Of a stretch of 18,757 nucleotides of DNA, positions 7,185 through 12,954 are shown piece by piece. The notes beneath the pieces are model-generated. The model saw nothing but the letters and a program-made list of their open reading frames with translations, was not told the DNA's origin and ran no database searches. Location of the stretch: contig CASEEB010000255.1 in assembly GCA_949286815.1 (NCBI GenBank), positions 1 to 18,757 on the forward strand. The letters are read 5' to 3'. This DNA is from an uncultured Eubacteriales bacterium. GTDB lineage: Bacteria; Bacillota; Clostridia; Oscillospirales; CAG-272. Made by a program: the position numbers and the translations under genes. Numbering within the stretch: the stretch's first letter is position 1; each line of letters opens with the position of its first letter.

Positions 7185-7214
7185 AAAAAAGACGCCTGAA
7201 ATCAGACGTCTTTT
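7185..7214 (-). terminator. Intrinsic terminator of the slipin-rtcB unit
   Basis: On the minus strand AAAAGACG pairs with CGTCTTTT (7214-7207 with 7194-7187), with an inner CTG/CAG closing an ATTT loop and one mismatch, followed by six Ts ending at 7185. It starts about 24 bases after the rtcB stop codon. Confidence 0.9.
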
Positions 7215-7237
7215 GACAAAATAATATTAATTTATAC

Positions 7238-8446
7238 TTATTCCGCCGCCTTAAAGTTGTAAACAGGCTTTATACGACAGATAATTTCAGCGGTAGGTTC
7301 AATGTTCTCAACAATCTCATCAATGCTCTTGTATGCCATCGGTGATTCATCCAAAGTATCCGGAACAATGCATGTGGAATAAATACCCTTCATTTTTTCC
7401 CGGTATTCCTCCATCGTGAGATTTTCAAACGCCGCGGAACGTGACATTAAGCGGCCTGCCCCGTGAGGCGCGGAACAGTTCCAATCCTCATTTCCCTTGC
7501 CGGTACAGATAAGACTGCCGTCACGCATATTAATCGGTATTAAAAGCTTTTCACCGTTCCCCGCGGAAACCGAGCCTTTTCGCAGAATCATATCATCCGT
7601 ATCAATATAATTATGAACGGTATGAAAGGAATCAATGCCCGTCATTTTCATACTTTCAAGTAAAAATTCCGCCATTTTTTCCCGATTTCGCTTCGCGAAT
7701 TGCTGACAAATACTCACATCATGCAGATAATCCCGCATATACGTTCCGTAAAGATAGCAAAGGTCTTCGGGCAATGTAGGTTCTTTCGCTTTCCATTCCT
7801 TCTCCATTTTTTTCAGCGTATTCATTATTTCTTTTTTGCGTCCCTGCGCCTTGTAAGTGTTAATCACTTCTTCCCTCTTTCGGAAATATTCCTCCCTGCC
7901 GAGATTCAGATCGACAGCCATGTTCTGATAAAACCGCGCCACCTGTGTGCCGAGATTTCGGCTGCCCGAATGTATGACAAGATACTTAACTCCGTCTTCG
8001 GATATATCAATCTCAATAAAATGATTTCCACCTCCGAGAGTGCCGAGACTACGTTCAAGCCTGCGTGTATCTTTAAGATATCTGCAGCAGTTCAGCTGCG
8101 TAAGATCAAACCTTTCCCGTCTTTCCTCCCAGACATTTCTGCCACTCGGTATACCGTGCGCCGCCTCGTCGAATCTCTCAAAATCAATATCGACCATACC
8201 AAGGTTTACCGTGTACATACCGCATCCGATATCCACTCCCACCATTGCGGGAACTATCTTATCCGTAATTGTCATTGTGGTTCCGATAGTACATCCCTTT
8301 CCGGCATGAACATCCGGCATTATGCGGATTTTGGAGGCGGCAAATGCCTCCTCGTCACAAACGGCCTGTATTTGCTGCCGTGCTCCGTCTTCAATTTCAT
8401 TTGTATAACATTTTGCAGTATTAAATTTACCTGTTATTTCTATCAT
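7238..8446 (-). CDS. rtcB: RNA-splicing ligase RtcB
   Basis: A 402-residue RtcB ligase, full length for the bacterial family. It joins RNA ends with 3'-phosphate or 2',3'-cyclic phosphate to 5'-OH ends using GTP and Mn2+. Motifs in order: PDVHAGKGCTIG (44-54), VGVDIGCGM (69-77) with the metal-binding Asp72 and Cys75, LGGGNHFIEI (137-146), HSGSRNLG (159-166), and SAPHGAGRLMSR (325-336), in which His328 is the residue expected to be guanylylated. No catalytic residue seems missing. The AGGAG site overlaps the stop codon of the 31-residue ORF upstream, giving likely translational coupling, and a strong GC hairpin (8460-8474) sits just before it. It is the last gene of the slipin unit, followed by a terminator. 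No RtcA cyclase, archease or RtcR regulator gene is present. Context suggests repair of RNA, perhaps cleaved tRNA. Confidence 0.97.
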   Translation of the reverse strand: MIEITGKFNTAKCYTNEIEDGARQQIQAVCDEEAFAASKIRIMPDVHAGKGCTIGTTMTITDKIVPAMVGVDIGCGMYTVNLGMVDIDFERFDEAAHGIPSGRNVWEERRERFDLTQLNCCRYLKDTRRLERSLGTLGGGNHFIEIDISEDGVKYLVIHSGSRNLGTQVARFYQNMAVDLNLGREEYFRKREEVINTYKAQGRKKEIMNTLKKMEKEWKAKEPTLPEDLCYLYGTYMRDYLHDVSICQQFAKRNREKMAEFLLESMKMTGIDSFHTVHNYIDTDDMILRKGSVSAGNGEKLLIPINMRDGSLICTGKGNEDWNCSAPHGAGRLMSRSAAFENLTMEEYREKMKGIYSTCIVPDTLDESPMAYKSIDEIVENIEPTAEIICRIKPVYNFKAAE

Positions 8447-8455
8447 ATTGATCTC

Positions 8456-8551
8456 CTATGCCGCCGCAGGCGGCGCAAATATATATTGAAAAGTTTCGTC
8501 AAAAAACTTATGCGTGAAATCTCTTATACGCTGATTTAATGTAATTTTCAC
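8456..8551 (-). CDS. Small ORF of 31 residues between slipin and rtcB
   Basis: A GTG-started ORF, VKITLNQRIRDFTH...FAPPAAA, with a strong AAAGGAG seven bases upstream. The site, the tight fit between slipin and rtcB, and a stop codon inside the rtcB ribosome binding site argue that it is translated. It is basic and aromatic in the first part and ends in Pro-Pro-Ala-Ala-Ala, encoded by the 15-base perfect hairpin at 8460-8474. It could be a leader peptide that opens the rtcB start region, or a small protein. No family recognised. A longer frame upstream (to 8665) overlaps slipin and lacks a site, so I reject that start. Confidence 0.5.
   Translation of the reverse strand: MKITLNQRIRDFTHKFFDETFQYIFAPPAAA
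8460..8474. repeat. GC-rich hairpin in front of the rtcB ribosome binding site
   Basis: GCCGCC, three bases, GGCGGC: a perfect six-bp stem with a three-base loop, ending three bases before the AGGAG of rtcB. Ribosomes finishing the small ORF would melt it. No T-run follows, so it is not a terminator. Confidence 0.6.
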
Positions 8552-8612
8552 GCGGATTCTCCTTTCAACCAAACCGGATAAAGTCGGCAAAGTTAAGCTG
8601 TCGCACTGAATC

Positions 8613-9719
8613 TTATGTTTTGTCTTTAGGCTGAAACAGGGCGGCAAGCTGGGACAAAATATCACCGTTTCCGTTCAGGGTAATATTGCCCGCATTTTCG
8701 CAGATGCGCTCAATATACTCAAGTTCTTTTAGCTTATATAAAGTTTGATTTTCATCCATAAGTCTCGCGGTATTAAGCAGTGAGCGTGTGGACGCGACCT
8801 CCTCGCGGCGGGTAATGACATTGGCCTGCGCGCGCTTTTCGGCAACAAGTACGGTGTTCATGATTTCTCGAATTTCGCCCGGAAGTATAATGTCCTTTAC
8901 ACCCGCGTCGGTAATCTCAACATACAGATCCTGCTCTTTTGATTTTAGTTTTTCAAATACAAAACGCGACATCCGTTCTTTATCTTCCAAAATCTCATCC
9001 AACTTATATTTGCCTACATACTCTCTTAGCGCAAGCTGTGCCGCCACATGCATCTGCTCTTCAAAATCGTCGATCTCAGTCAGAATTTTCACATAATCGG
9101 TCACCCTATAATTGCAGACGAAGCTGATACGCAGCGAAACCTTGTCCTGAGTCAATATTTCCTGACCGATAATATCCATTTTCGTAAGACGCGTATCCAC
9201 AAAGTCAACATCTATTTTAACACCTGTTTTCCAGAAATAATATGTACCCGCGTCAAGAATTTTTTCAAGCTTGCGATTGAAATAAAGTCTTGCTTTCTGA
9301 TACTCCGCCACTTCTATTTTAGTAAAGTATATATTTGAAATCTTTGAAAAAATATAATCCGGCACGCTCTCATCCACAATCGGAGTTGAAATATCCACAA
9401 GCCTGAACTCGTGCGCATCGACCGCGGACCAAAATGCGTATTTTCCGCGGATAAGCACACCGTCGAACTTGCCGTTTACATAATGCAGGGCTATTTGCTC
9501 ATCCGATACTTCAATAACCTGTATCTGTTGCGCGACGTCCTTATCCGAAATCAGAGTTTCAAGAGAACATCTGTCGCAATCCAGAGGAAACTCCATATTC
9601 ACAATCTCTATCTCTCTGCCACCGAATTGATAATATTTTCCCGCGTCGAGCAGTTTTATATACTTTCCGTTTTTATAAAGGAAACCTTTTTGATTTTCAT
9701 TGATAATTACCCTGTTCAT
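8613..9719 (-). CDS. Slipin / SPFH (band 7) protein with three N-terminal repeats
   Basis: A 368-residue SPFH-family protein. Three similar units of about 25 residues occur at 8-32 (ENQKGFLYKNGKYIKLLDAG...), 73-97 (DEQIALHYVNGKFDGVL...) and 139-163 (EYQKARLYFNRKLEKILDAG...), at intervals of 65 and 66 residues; all share the pattern [DE]-x-Q, L/Y, N-x-K, L and a closing G-x-Y-x-F. The SPFH body follows (DIIGQEILTQDKVSLRISFVCNYRVTD), then a long helix (EIREIMNTVLVAEKRAQANVITRREE) for oligomerisation. Unlike membrane-anchored slipins there is no N-terminal hydrophobic segment, so it should be cytosolic or only peripherally attached. I start at MNRVII, where CGGAGGG lies eight bases upstream. From memory, slipins recur next to rtcB in RNA-repair operons; the role is not settled. 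Confidence 0.88.
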   Translation of the reverse strand: MNRVIINENQKGFLYKNGKYIKLLDAGKYYQFGGREIEIVNMEFPLDCDRCSLETLISDKDVAQQIQVIEVSDEQIALHYVNGKFDGVLIRGKYAFWSAVDAHEFRLVDISTPIVDESVPDYIFSKISNIYFTKIEVAEYQKARLYFNRKLEKILDAGTYYFWKTGVKIDVDFVDTRLTKMDIIGQEILTQDKVSLRISFVCNYRVTDYVKILTEIDDFEEQMHVAAQLALREYVGKYKLDEILEDKERMSRFVFEKLKSKEQDLYVEITDAGVKDIILPGEIREIMNTVLVAEKRAQANVITRREEVASTRSLLNTARLMDENQTLYKLKELEYIERICENAGNITLNGNGDILSQLAALFQPKDKT

Positions 9720-10075
9720 AAATATATCCCTCCGTTCAATTAATAACATTCTGTTCGGTACTTATGTGGCCGGCCCCCTACAAACTGTGTTTGCAAATCA
9801 GTGACTCATTCCGTCGCGGGCGGCTTAAATAGACATTTAAAAGTGAAAATGTCTTAACTTTGATTTGATTTAACCGAACTTTCATGTTTAGTTTCCGCAA
9901 TTGTTCATGCCGGATATGCGGCCGAAAACTTGAGTGTGCCATGAGCGGAGCGGAAAGAATAACTTCTGGCGCCGTTTCTGATATCACGGTATCCGTAATC
10001 GGACAAGGCACTATCCGGCATTGCATTTGAAGTAATATATTTCACCTCATTTGCCGGACAATTGCAAAACCAAAT
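9720..10075 (-). other. Non-coding gap before slipin: structured leader, weak promoter
   Basis: No convincing protein gene. It holds the branched RNA element at 9907-10021, a hairpin with an eight-bp perfect stem (AGACATTT/AAATGTCT, 9831-9854, eight-base loop, no T-run) and a possible promoter on the minus strand: TTGTCC (10061-10056), 16 bases, TATATT (10039-10034). A 35-codon frame (9778-9885) has no good ribosome binding site. Confidence 0.5.
9907..10021 (-). ncRNA. Branched structured RNA element upstream of slipin
   Basis: On the minus strand ATGCCGGATA (10021-10012) pairs perfectly over ten bases with TATCCGGCAT (9916-9907) about 95 bases later. Directly inside, GTGCC (10011-10007) pairs with GGCAC (9940-9936). 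Within that lie two local hairpins: TCCG/CGGA with loop ATTA (10003-9992) and AGAA/TTCT with a four-base loop. Nested stems of this kind point to a multi-branched RNA: either the 5' leader of the slipin-rtcB mRNA or a separate small RNA. It is not a riboswitch I recognise. Drawn by eye. Confidence 0.45.
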
Positions 10076-10125
10076 AAAAAACGTTCCCGCACACTTAATT
10101 TTTTAGTTTAAGCGTACCGTTTTTT
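10076..10125 (-). terminator. Terminator-like hairpin at the end of the tRNA-like RNA
   Basis: On the minus strand AAAAAACG (10125-10118) pairs with CGTTTTTT (10083-10076), and inside it GTACGCTTAA (10117-10108) pairs with TTAAGTGTGC (10098-10089) over ten bases including wobbles, with an A-rich nine-base loop and a five-base bulge. Six Ts close the element. Less canonical than the rtcB terminator because the T-run is part of the outer stem. Confidence 0.5.
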
Positions 10126-10354
10126 CGTCCTGTAAGGACGTAAACCAATCCTCTGGCGATATGCTTAAACAGCATACGGCAGGATTCGAACCTGCGAAAT
10201 AACGGGTATTAAGCCCACGGGGAGTTGAACCCCATCGATTCGAGATACCTCTCATTCGATTGCCAAACAATACAAGCTTTTTTGGCATACGCATTGGAAA
10301 TCCGAGCGCACCGCGGTGGAATTAAATTCAAACACACACATAAAATAAACTTGC
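10076..10354 (-). ncRNA. Candidate structured RNA with two tRNA T-loop-type hairpins
   Basis: About 280 bases between the second WYL gene and slipin, with its own promoter and terminator. Hairpins follow one another with almost no gaps on the minus strand: 10287-10261 (TGCCAAA/TTTGGCA), 10260-10234 (ATCGA/TCGAT plus GAGA/TCTC), 10233-10219 (GGGG, loop TTCAACT, CCCC), 10218-10202 (GTGGG/CCCGT), 10195-10179 (GCAGG, loop TTCGAAT, CCTGC), 10177-10159 (GTATGCT/AGCATAT) and 10140-10126 (CGTCC/GGACG). Both seven-base loops match the tRNA T-loop rule TTCRANT, and each T-arm is followed at zero or one base by a closed stem, as the T-arm is by the acceptor stem in tRNA. A D-loop-like TTGGTTTA lies at 10149-10142. 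No full tRNA can be folded. Bacterial Y RNAs mimic tRNA and lie near rtcB in Salmonella; this is my best comparison, unproven. Confidence 0.6.
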
Positions 10355-10360
10355 AAGCAT

Positions 10361-10389
10361 ATTTTACCATACAAAAAATTCTTTTTCAC
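10361..10389 (-). promoter_or_regulatory. Promoter candidate for the tRNA-like RNA
   Basis: On the minus strand GTGAAA (10389-10384), a 17-base spacer, TAAAAT (10366-10361), with TGG just before the -10 as in extended -10 promoters. It lies immediately after the terminator hairpin of the WYL genes, so it would restart transcription with a first base near 10354. Confidence 0.5.
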
Positions 10390-10391
10390 GG

Positions 10392-10475
10392 AAAAAAAGC
10401 TGCGAACTCTCCTCTTCAGAAAATTTTTTATCATCACATAAAAAATCTCTGATGTCAAAAAAGTCCGCAGCTTTT
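10392..10475 (-). terminator. Long terminator hairpin overlapping the end of the WYL operon
   Basis: On the minus strand AAAAGCTGCGGAC (10475-10463) pairs with GTTCGCAGCTTTT (10407-10395), one wobble, and pairing continues inward with C/T against G/A-rich bases. An inner hairpin has a nine-bp ATTTTTTAT/ATAAAAAAT stem. Seven Ts end at 10392. The left arm lies in the last codons of the second WYL gene (stop at 10455). Confidence 0.7.
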
Positions 10476-11366
10476 CTGCTTTATTAATTTTGCTTTTATA
10501 AGTTCCCGAAAATACTCAGGTTCGGTCACCTCGATCATCGGACCGAACGAAAGAACTCTGATAACCATTTCCGACTCATCGTTGCGGTCATATCTGATAC
10601 GTACCGTGTATGTATTATTGTTATTCTTTTCGGCCTGCTTTTCAAAATGCGCGAAATGGAGCATACAGCGTTCAAGGGCGTTTCTTTCATCCCTGATTTT
10701 CAGAGTTACAAAACCGTAATGTATATTTTGTTGATTGGCGCTGAATTCCTGCTCGCCGTGATATACCGAACAGGACGTTATCTTAGCAAGATTCACGGTG
10801 GGAAGAAAATGACACCCGCTTGTGATAAGCCGGAATTTATCATCCTTTTCCGAGTATTCAAGCCGTATCGGAACACACCTTGTAAATACATTTCTGCCGT
10901 TTCTGTCTGTCATGTTCAGTTTTATCGGCAGCCCGTCTCTGATTGCAGACAAAATCAATCTGAACCTTTGTATATATCCTTCGTCCTCAAAAGGGTCTCC
11001 GTCATTGTACTTGTCGTAGATATAGTAGTCGTCCGGAGTAAACAACGGTTCTGTTTCTTCAAGTCCGTCAAAACGCACGTCAAAAAGTTTTATACGCGGA
11101 TCGAGCGAAATTGCCTTTAGCCAGCTTTTCTGAAGATTTGTCAGCGGCATGGTCGGCTTATGCTCAAGCGCCGTTGTCATATCCTTATGTACAAGCTGCC
11201 ATTTTTCACTTTTAAGAGACGGAAGGATAGTAGTGATACTTTCTCCGAACGCCTTCTCGGCAACCAGCTTCCGAAGCTCCTTTTCATCTGTTCTTCCGTC
11301 TATAATTTCGGATATGATAGCCGCCACGGTATTATAATAGGCGGAATAAAGCTCACTGAATATCAT
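10455..11366 (-). CDS. WYL-domain protein, second of a tandem pair
   Basis: A 303-residue WYL-family protein. The N-terminal third is helical (ELYSAYYNTVAAIISEIIDG, KELRKLVAEKAF) and does not show a standard winged helix. The WYL-like Sm-fold beta barrel spans about 130-225: QRFRLILSAIRDGLPIKLNMTDRNG, then PIRLEYSEKDDKFRLITSG and VNLAKITSCSV; the name-giving W-Y-L residues are replaced (RLITS). A C-terminal extension (TYTVRIRYDRNDESEMVIRVLSFGPMIEV) matches the usual WYL C-terminal domain. WYL domains are thought to bind nucleic acid or nucleotide ligands and control linked effectors. The ATG overlaps the stop of the first WYL gene by four bases (ATGA), so the proteins are made together and may form a heteromer. 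Lack of a clear DNA-binding domain suggests it is the ligand-sensing partner (inference). Confidence 0.85.
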   Translation of the reverse strand: MIFSELYSAYYNTVAAIISEIIDGRTDEKELRKLVAEKAFGESITTILPSLKSEKWQLVHKDMTTALEHKPTMPLTNLQKSWLKAISLDPRIKLFDVRFDGLEETEPLFTPDDYYIYDKYNDGDPFEDEGYIQRFRLILSAIRDGLPIKLNMTDRNGRNVFTRCVPIRLEYSEKDDKFRLITSGCHFLPTVNLAKITSCSVYHGEQEFSANQQNIHYGFVTLKIRDERNALERCMLHFAHFEKQAEKNNNNTYTVRIRYDRNDESEMVIRVLSFGPMIEVTEPEYFRELIKAKLIKQKSCGLF

Positions 11367-12622
11367 CTGTCTCCCTCCGCTTCGATTCCGTACAGACGGT
11401 ACATCTCCTCAATATCCCGTCTGAACTGATTTTCCACCGTGCGATTGGAAAAATTCAGTTGTGTTATCCGGCAGATAAATGTTCTGATCCAGGGTATCAT
11501 TTCACTCGTATCAAATACATCCGCGGAAAAACGGTATGTAAAATCATCTGTTTTCTCTACTTTGCCGATACGCTTTTCCCTTTCAAGCCGCCTGACAATA
11601 TAGTCCTCACCGCGTTCGACCCTTATCGAAAATTCCACATGCTCAACATGCTCACAACCGTCACGTCCGCGTTTTATATTGACTCCCCACATTTTAGTCT
11701 GCATTTTTGCAAGCTGTGTTCTCAGCTCGTCAAACCGGGGCGTCTGTCCCTCGGTTTTAACCGCGGATATATAGTCAACCCGAAACGCTTTAAAGCGGTT
11801 GAGTTCAGGATGATACGCAATAAGGTGCTGTCTTCCGTTCTGAACGCTTATAAAAATACGAAGAGGTATAATCCGGCTTCTTACCGGCTCATCTTTTTTC
11901 CGCATACTGTGCGTCACGGTGACAATACTTTTGTTGCGCATGGCTAAAAACAACATGGCCAACACATCGCTGTCCATTGCTCCCGTAATATAGTGATGTT
12001 TAAAGGCAAAAACCTCCTTATGCGCGGGCATCTTGTCCAACAGAAAGGAACCCACTACCCCGCAAGGCGCCACCTCAGAAAAATAATCAACAACCTCAAG
12101 GCATTCCGGAAGGTTAACCTCATCCGCTCTGCGATATAATATTCTTTTCTTTTGTTTTTCCGAAGTGATAATTCCCTCCGCGCAGTATTCCCTGAGTTTT
12201 TTGCGCAGCGTAGACTCGTCAAACATCATAGGACACTCAAACCCGGAAAGATATTTTTGGTCGATGATCTGCATAATTTCGTTTACGGTCAGCTTTATTT
12301 CCTGCGAATAAAGAATATCAAAAACTATAAAATGAAGCGTAATGTCACCGTCGGTAAAGCTCTTTGCCTTCCAGGCCTTATAAAAAGGGTTGTGCCGAGA
12401 AACACGGCTGTCAACCGAAATAAAAACATTCTTTCCCTCCGGAGTACGCGAAAATCTCATGTATTTGCCAAGCCAGCTTTCAATACGTCTGCGCTCGTCA
12501 TCATATGAACGCGCGCTTTTACCTGCGTATTCGTCACGGCTCTTGAATCCATATACATAAAATTCTCTCATGTATGCCCGGATTTTTTCAAAATTTTTTA
12601 TCAGTTCACTGTATGATGACAT
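11363..12622 (-). CDS. WYL-domain transcriptional regulator, first of a tandem pair
   Basis: A 419-residue WYL regulator. A helix-turn-helix-like region lies around residues 90-170 (LTVNEIMQIIDQKY, then DESTLRKKLREYCAEGIITSEKQ with a basic wing KKRILYRR). The WYL barrel follows at about 215-290: LAMRNKSIVTVTHSMRKKDEP, RIIPLRIFISVQNGRQHLIAYHPELNRFKAFRVDYI; the WYL signature itself reads HLIAY. The C-terminal WCX-type domain contains VEFSIRVERGEDYIVRRLEREKR. The start is ATG with AAGGTGG just upstream. It is the first gene after a full consensus promoter and translationally coupled to the second WYL gene. Position upstream of the structured RNA, slipin and rtcB suggests that the pair senses an RNA or nucleotide signal and regulates the repair genes (inference from gene order). 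Confidence 0.88.
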   Translation of the reverse strand: MSSYSELIKNFEKIRAYMREFYVYGFKSRDEYAGKSARSYDDERRRIESWLGKYMRFSRTPEGKNVFISVDSRVSRHNPFYKAWKAKSFTDGDITLHFIVFDILYSQEIKLTVNEIMQIIDQKYLSGFECPMMFDESTLRKKLREYCAEGIITSEKQKKRILYRRADEVNLPECLEVVDYFSEVAPCGVVGSFLLDKMPAHKEVFAFKHHYITGAMDSDVLAMLFLAMRNKSIVTVTHSMRKKDEPVRSRIIPLRIFISVQNGRQHLIAYHPELNRFKAFRVDYISAVKTEGQTPRFDELRTQLAKMQTKMWGVNIKRGRDGCEHVEHVEFSIRVERGEDYIVRRLEREKRIGKVEKTDDFTYRFSADVFDTSEMIPWIRTFICRITQLNFSNRTVENQFRRDIEEMYRLYGIEAEGDR

Positions 12623-12646
12623 AACCCACCTTTTATTAATTAATCA

Positions 12647-12656
12647 GTACAGTATA
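12647..12656. promoter_or_regulatory. Candidate WYL autoregulatory half-site
   Basis: GTACAGTATA here is the inverted copy, nine of ten bases, of TATACAGTAC at 12729-12738, which overlaps the -10 of the WYL promoter. The two lie 72 bases apart on either side of the transcription start, a layout compatible with looping or dual-site autorepression. Confidence 0.3.
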
Positions 12657-12726
12657 TAGTTTACAAATCTGAAATATGTCGAAAAAATATCTGAACATTC
12701 ATTTCAGTATCATATTTATATTTATA

Positions 12727-12755
12727 ATTATACAGTACAAAAAAACCCGTGTCAA
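12727..12755 (-). promoter_or_regulatory. Perfect consensus promoter of the WYL operon
   Basis: On the minus strand TTGACA (12755-12750), a 17-base spacer, TATAAT (12732-12727). The leader to the first WYL ATG is about 97 bases. The site is back-to-back with the MATE promoter; together they account for the non-coding stretch 12623-12954, in which I see no other gene. Confidence 0.8.
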
Positions 12756-12832
12756 GATTTTTAATTACAGTATTTGTGCTATTTTAAAAATTTTAAAAAA
12801 AACACTTCAATAAATTTTGTTCTTTCTGTCCC

Positions 12833-12861
12833 TTGAAAAACAATAAAAATTTTGATATAAT
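12833..12861 (+). promoter_or_regulatory. Promoter of the MATE gene
   Basis: TTGAAA (12833-12838), a 17-base spacer, TATAAT (12856-12861). Transcription should start near 12868, about 30 bases before the leader hairpin. Confidence 0.7.
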
Positions 12862-12896
12862 TTCGGTATAAATATAAAAAATATAGTGAGCAACCG

Positions 12897-12937
12897 AAAA
12901 GGTGTAAGTCCGGCTATGTCGGGCTTACACCTTTTTT
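12897..12937 (+). terminator. Terminator-like hairpin in the MATE leader (candidate attenuator)
   Basis: AAAAGGTGTAAGTCCGG (12897-12913), loop CTATG, TCGGGCTTACACCTTTT (12919-12935): 17 bp with two wobbles, then a run of six Ts (12932-12937). It ends only eight bases before the GGAGG of the MATE gene. No gene ends upstream on this strand, so it probably acts as a transcription attenuator or as a brake on translation. Confidence 0.65.
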
Positions 12938-12954
12938 GCGTTTACGGAGGTTAT

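Noticed and set aside
7700..8539. Long plus-strand ORF opposite rtcB
   Set aside because: It is a shadow of a perfectly conserved RtcB gene and has no domain of its own; the same holds for the other long opposite-strand frames, such as 350-1093 and 10647-11120.
8456..8665. Longer 69-codon version of the ORF before rtcB
   Set aside because: It overlaps the slipin end without a ribosome binding site; the inner GTG has a strong one.
9778..10026. Protein-coding ORF upstream of slipin on the minus strand
   Set aside because: No ribosome binding site, unlikely composition, and it crosses the branched RNA stems. A 35-codon inner version starting at 9885 resembles the start of the 31-residue ORF (MK, LNQ), but the match is short and probably chance.
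10159..10292. A single ordinary tRNA with acceptor strands GCGTATG (10292-10286) and CGTATGC (10178-10172)
   Set aside because: The strands can pair (with two wobbles) and CTTAATA looks like an anticodon loop, but about 50 extra bases lie between the acceptor and any D-arm, base 37 would be T, and the local hairpins compete better.
10351..10368. Sigma54 promoter (TGG...TTGCA) before the tRNA-like RNA, as in RtcR-type operons
   Set aside because: The GG-to-GC distance is 14 bases instead of 12, and no RtcR-type activator is present.
10103..10458. Short minus-strand ORFs across the tRNA-like region
   Set aside because: They run through the hairpins and lack ribosome binding sites; structure explains the region better.
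12886..12954. N-terminal extension of the MATE protein
   Set aside because: It would be encoded by the leader hairpin, and GGAGG sits before the later ATG.
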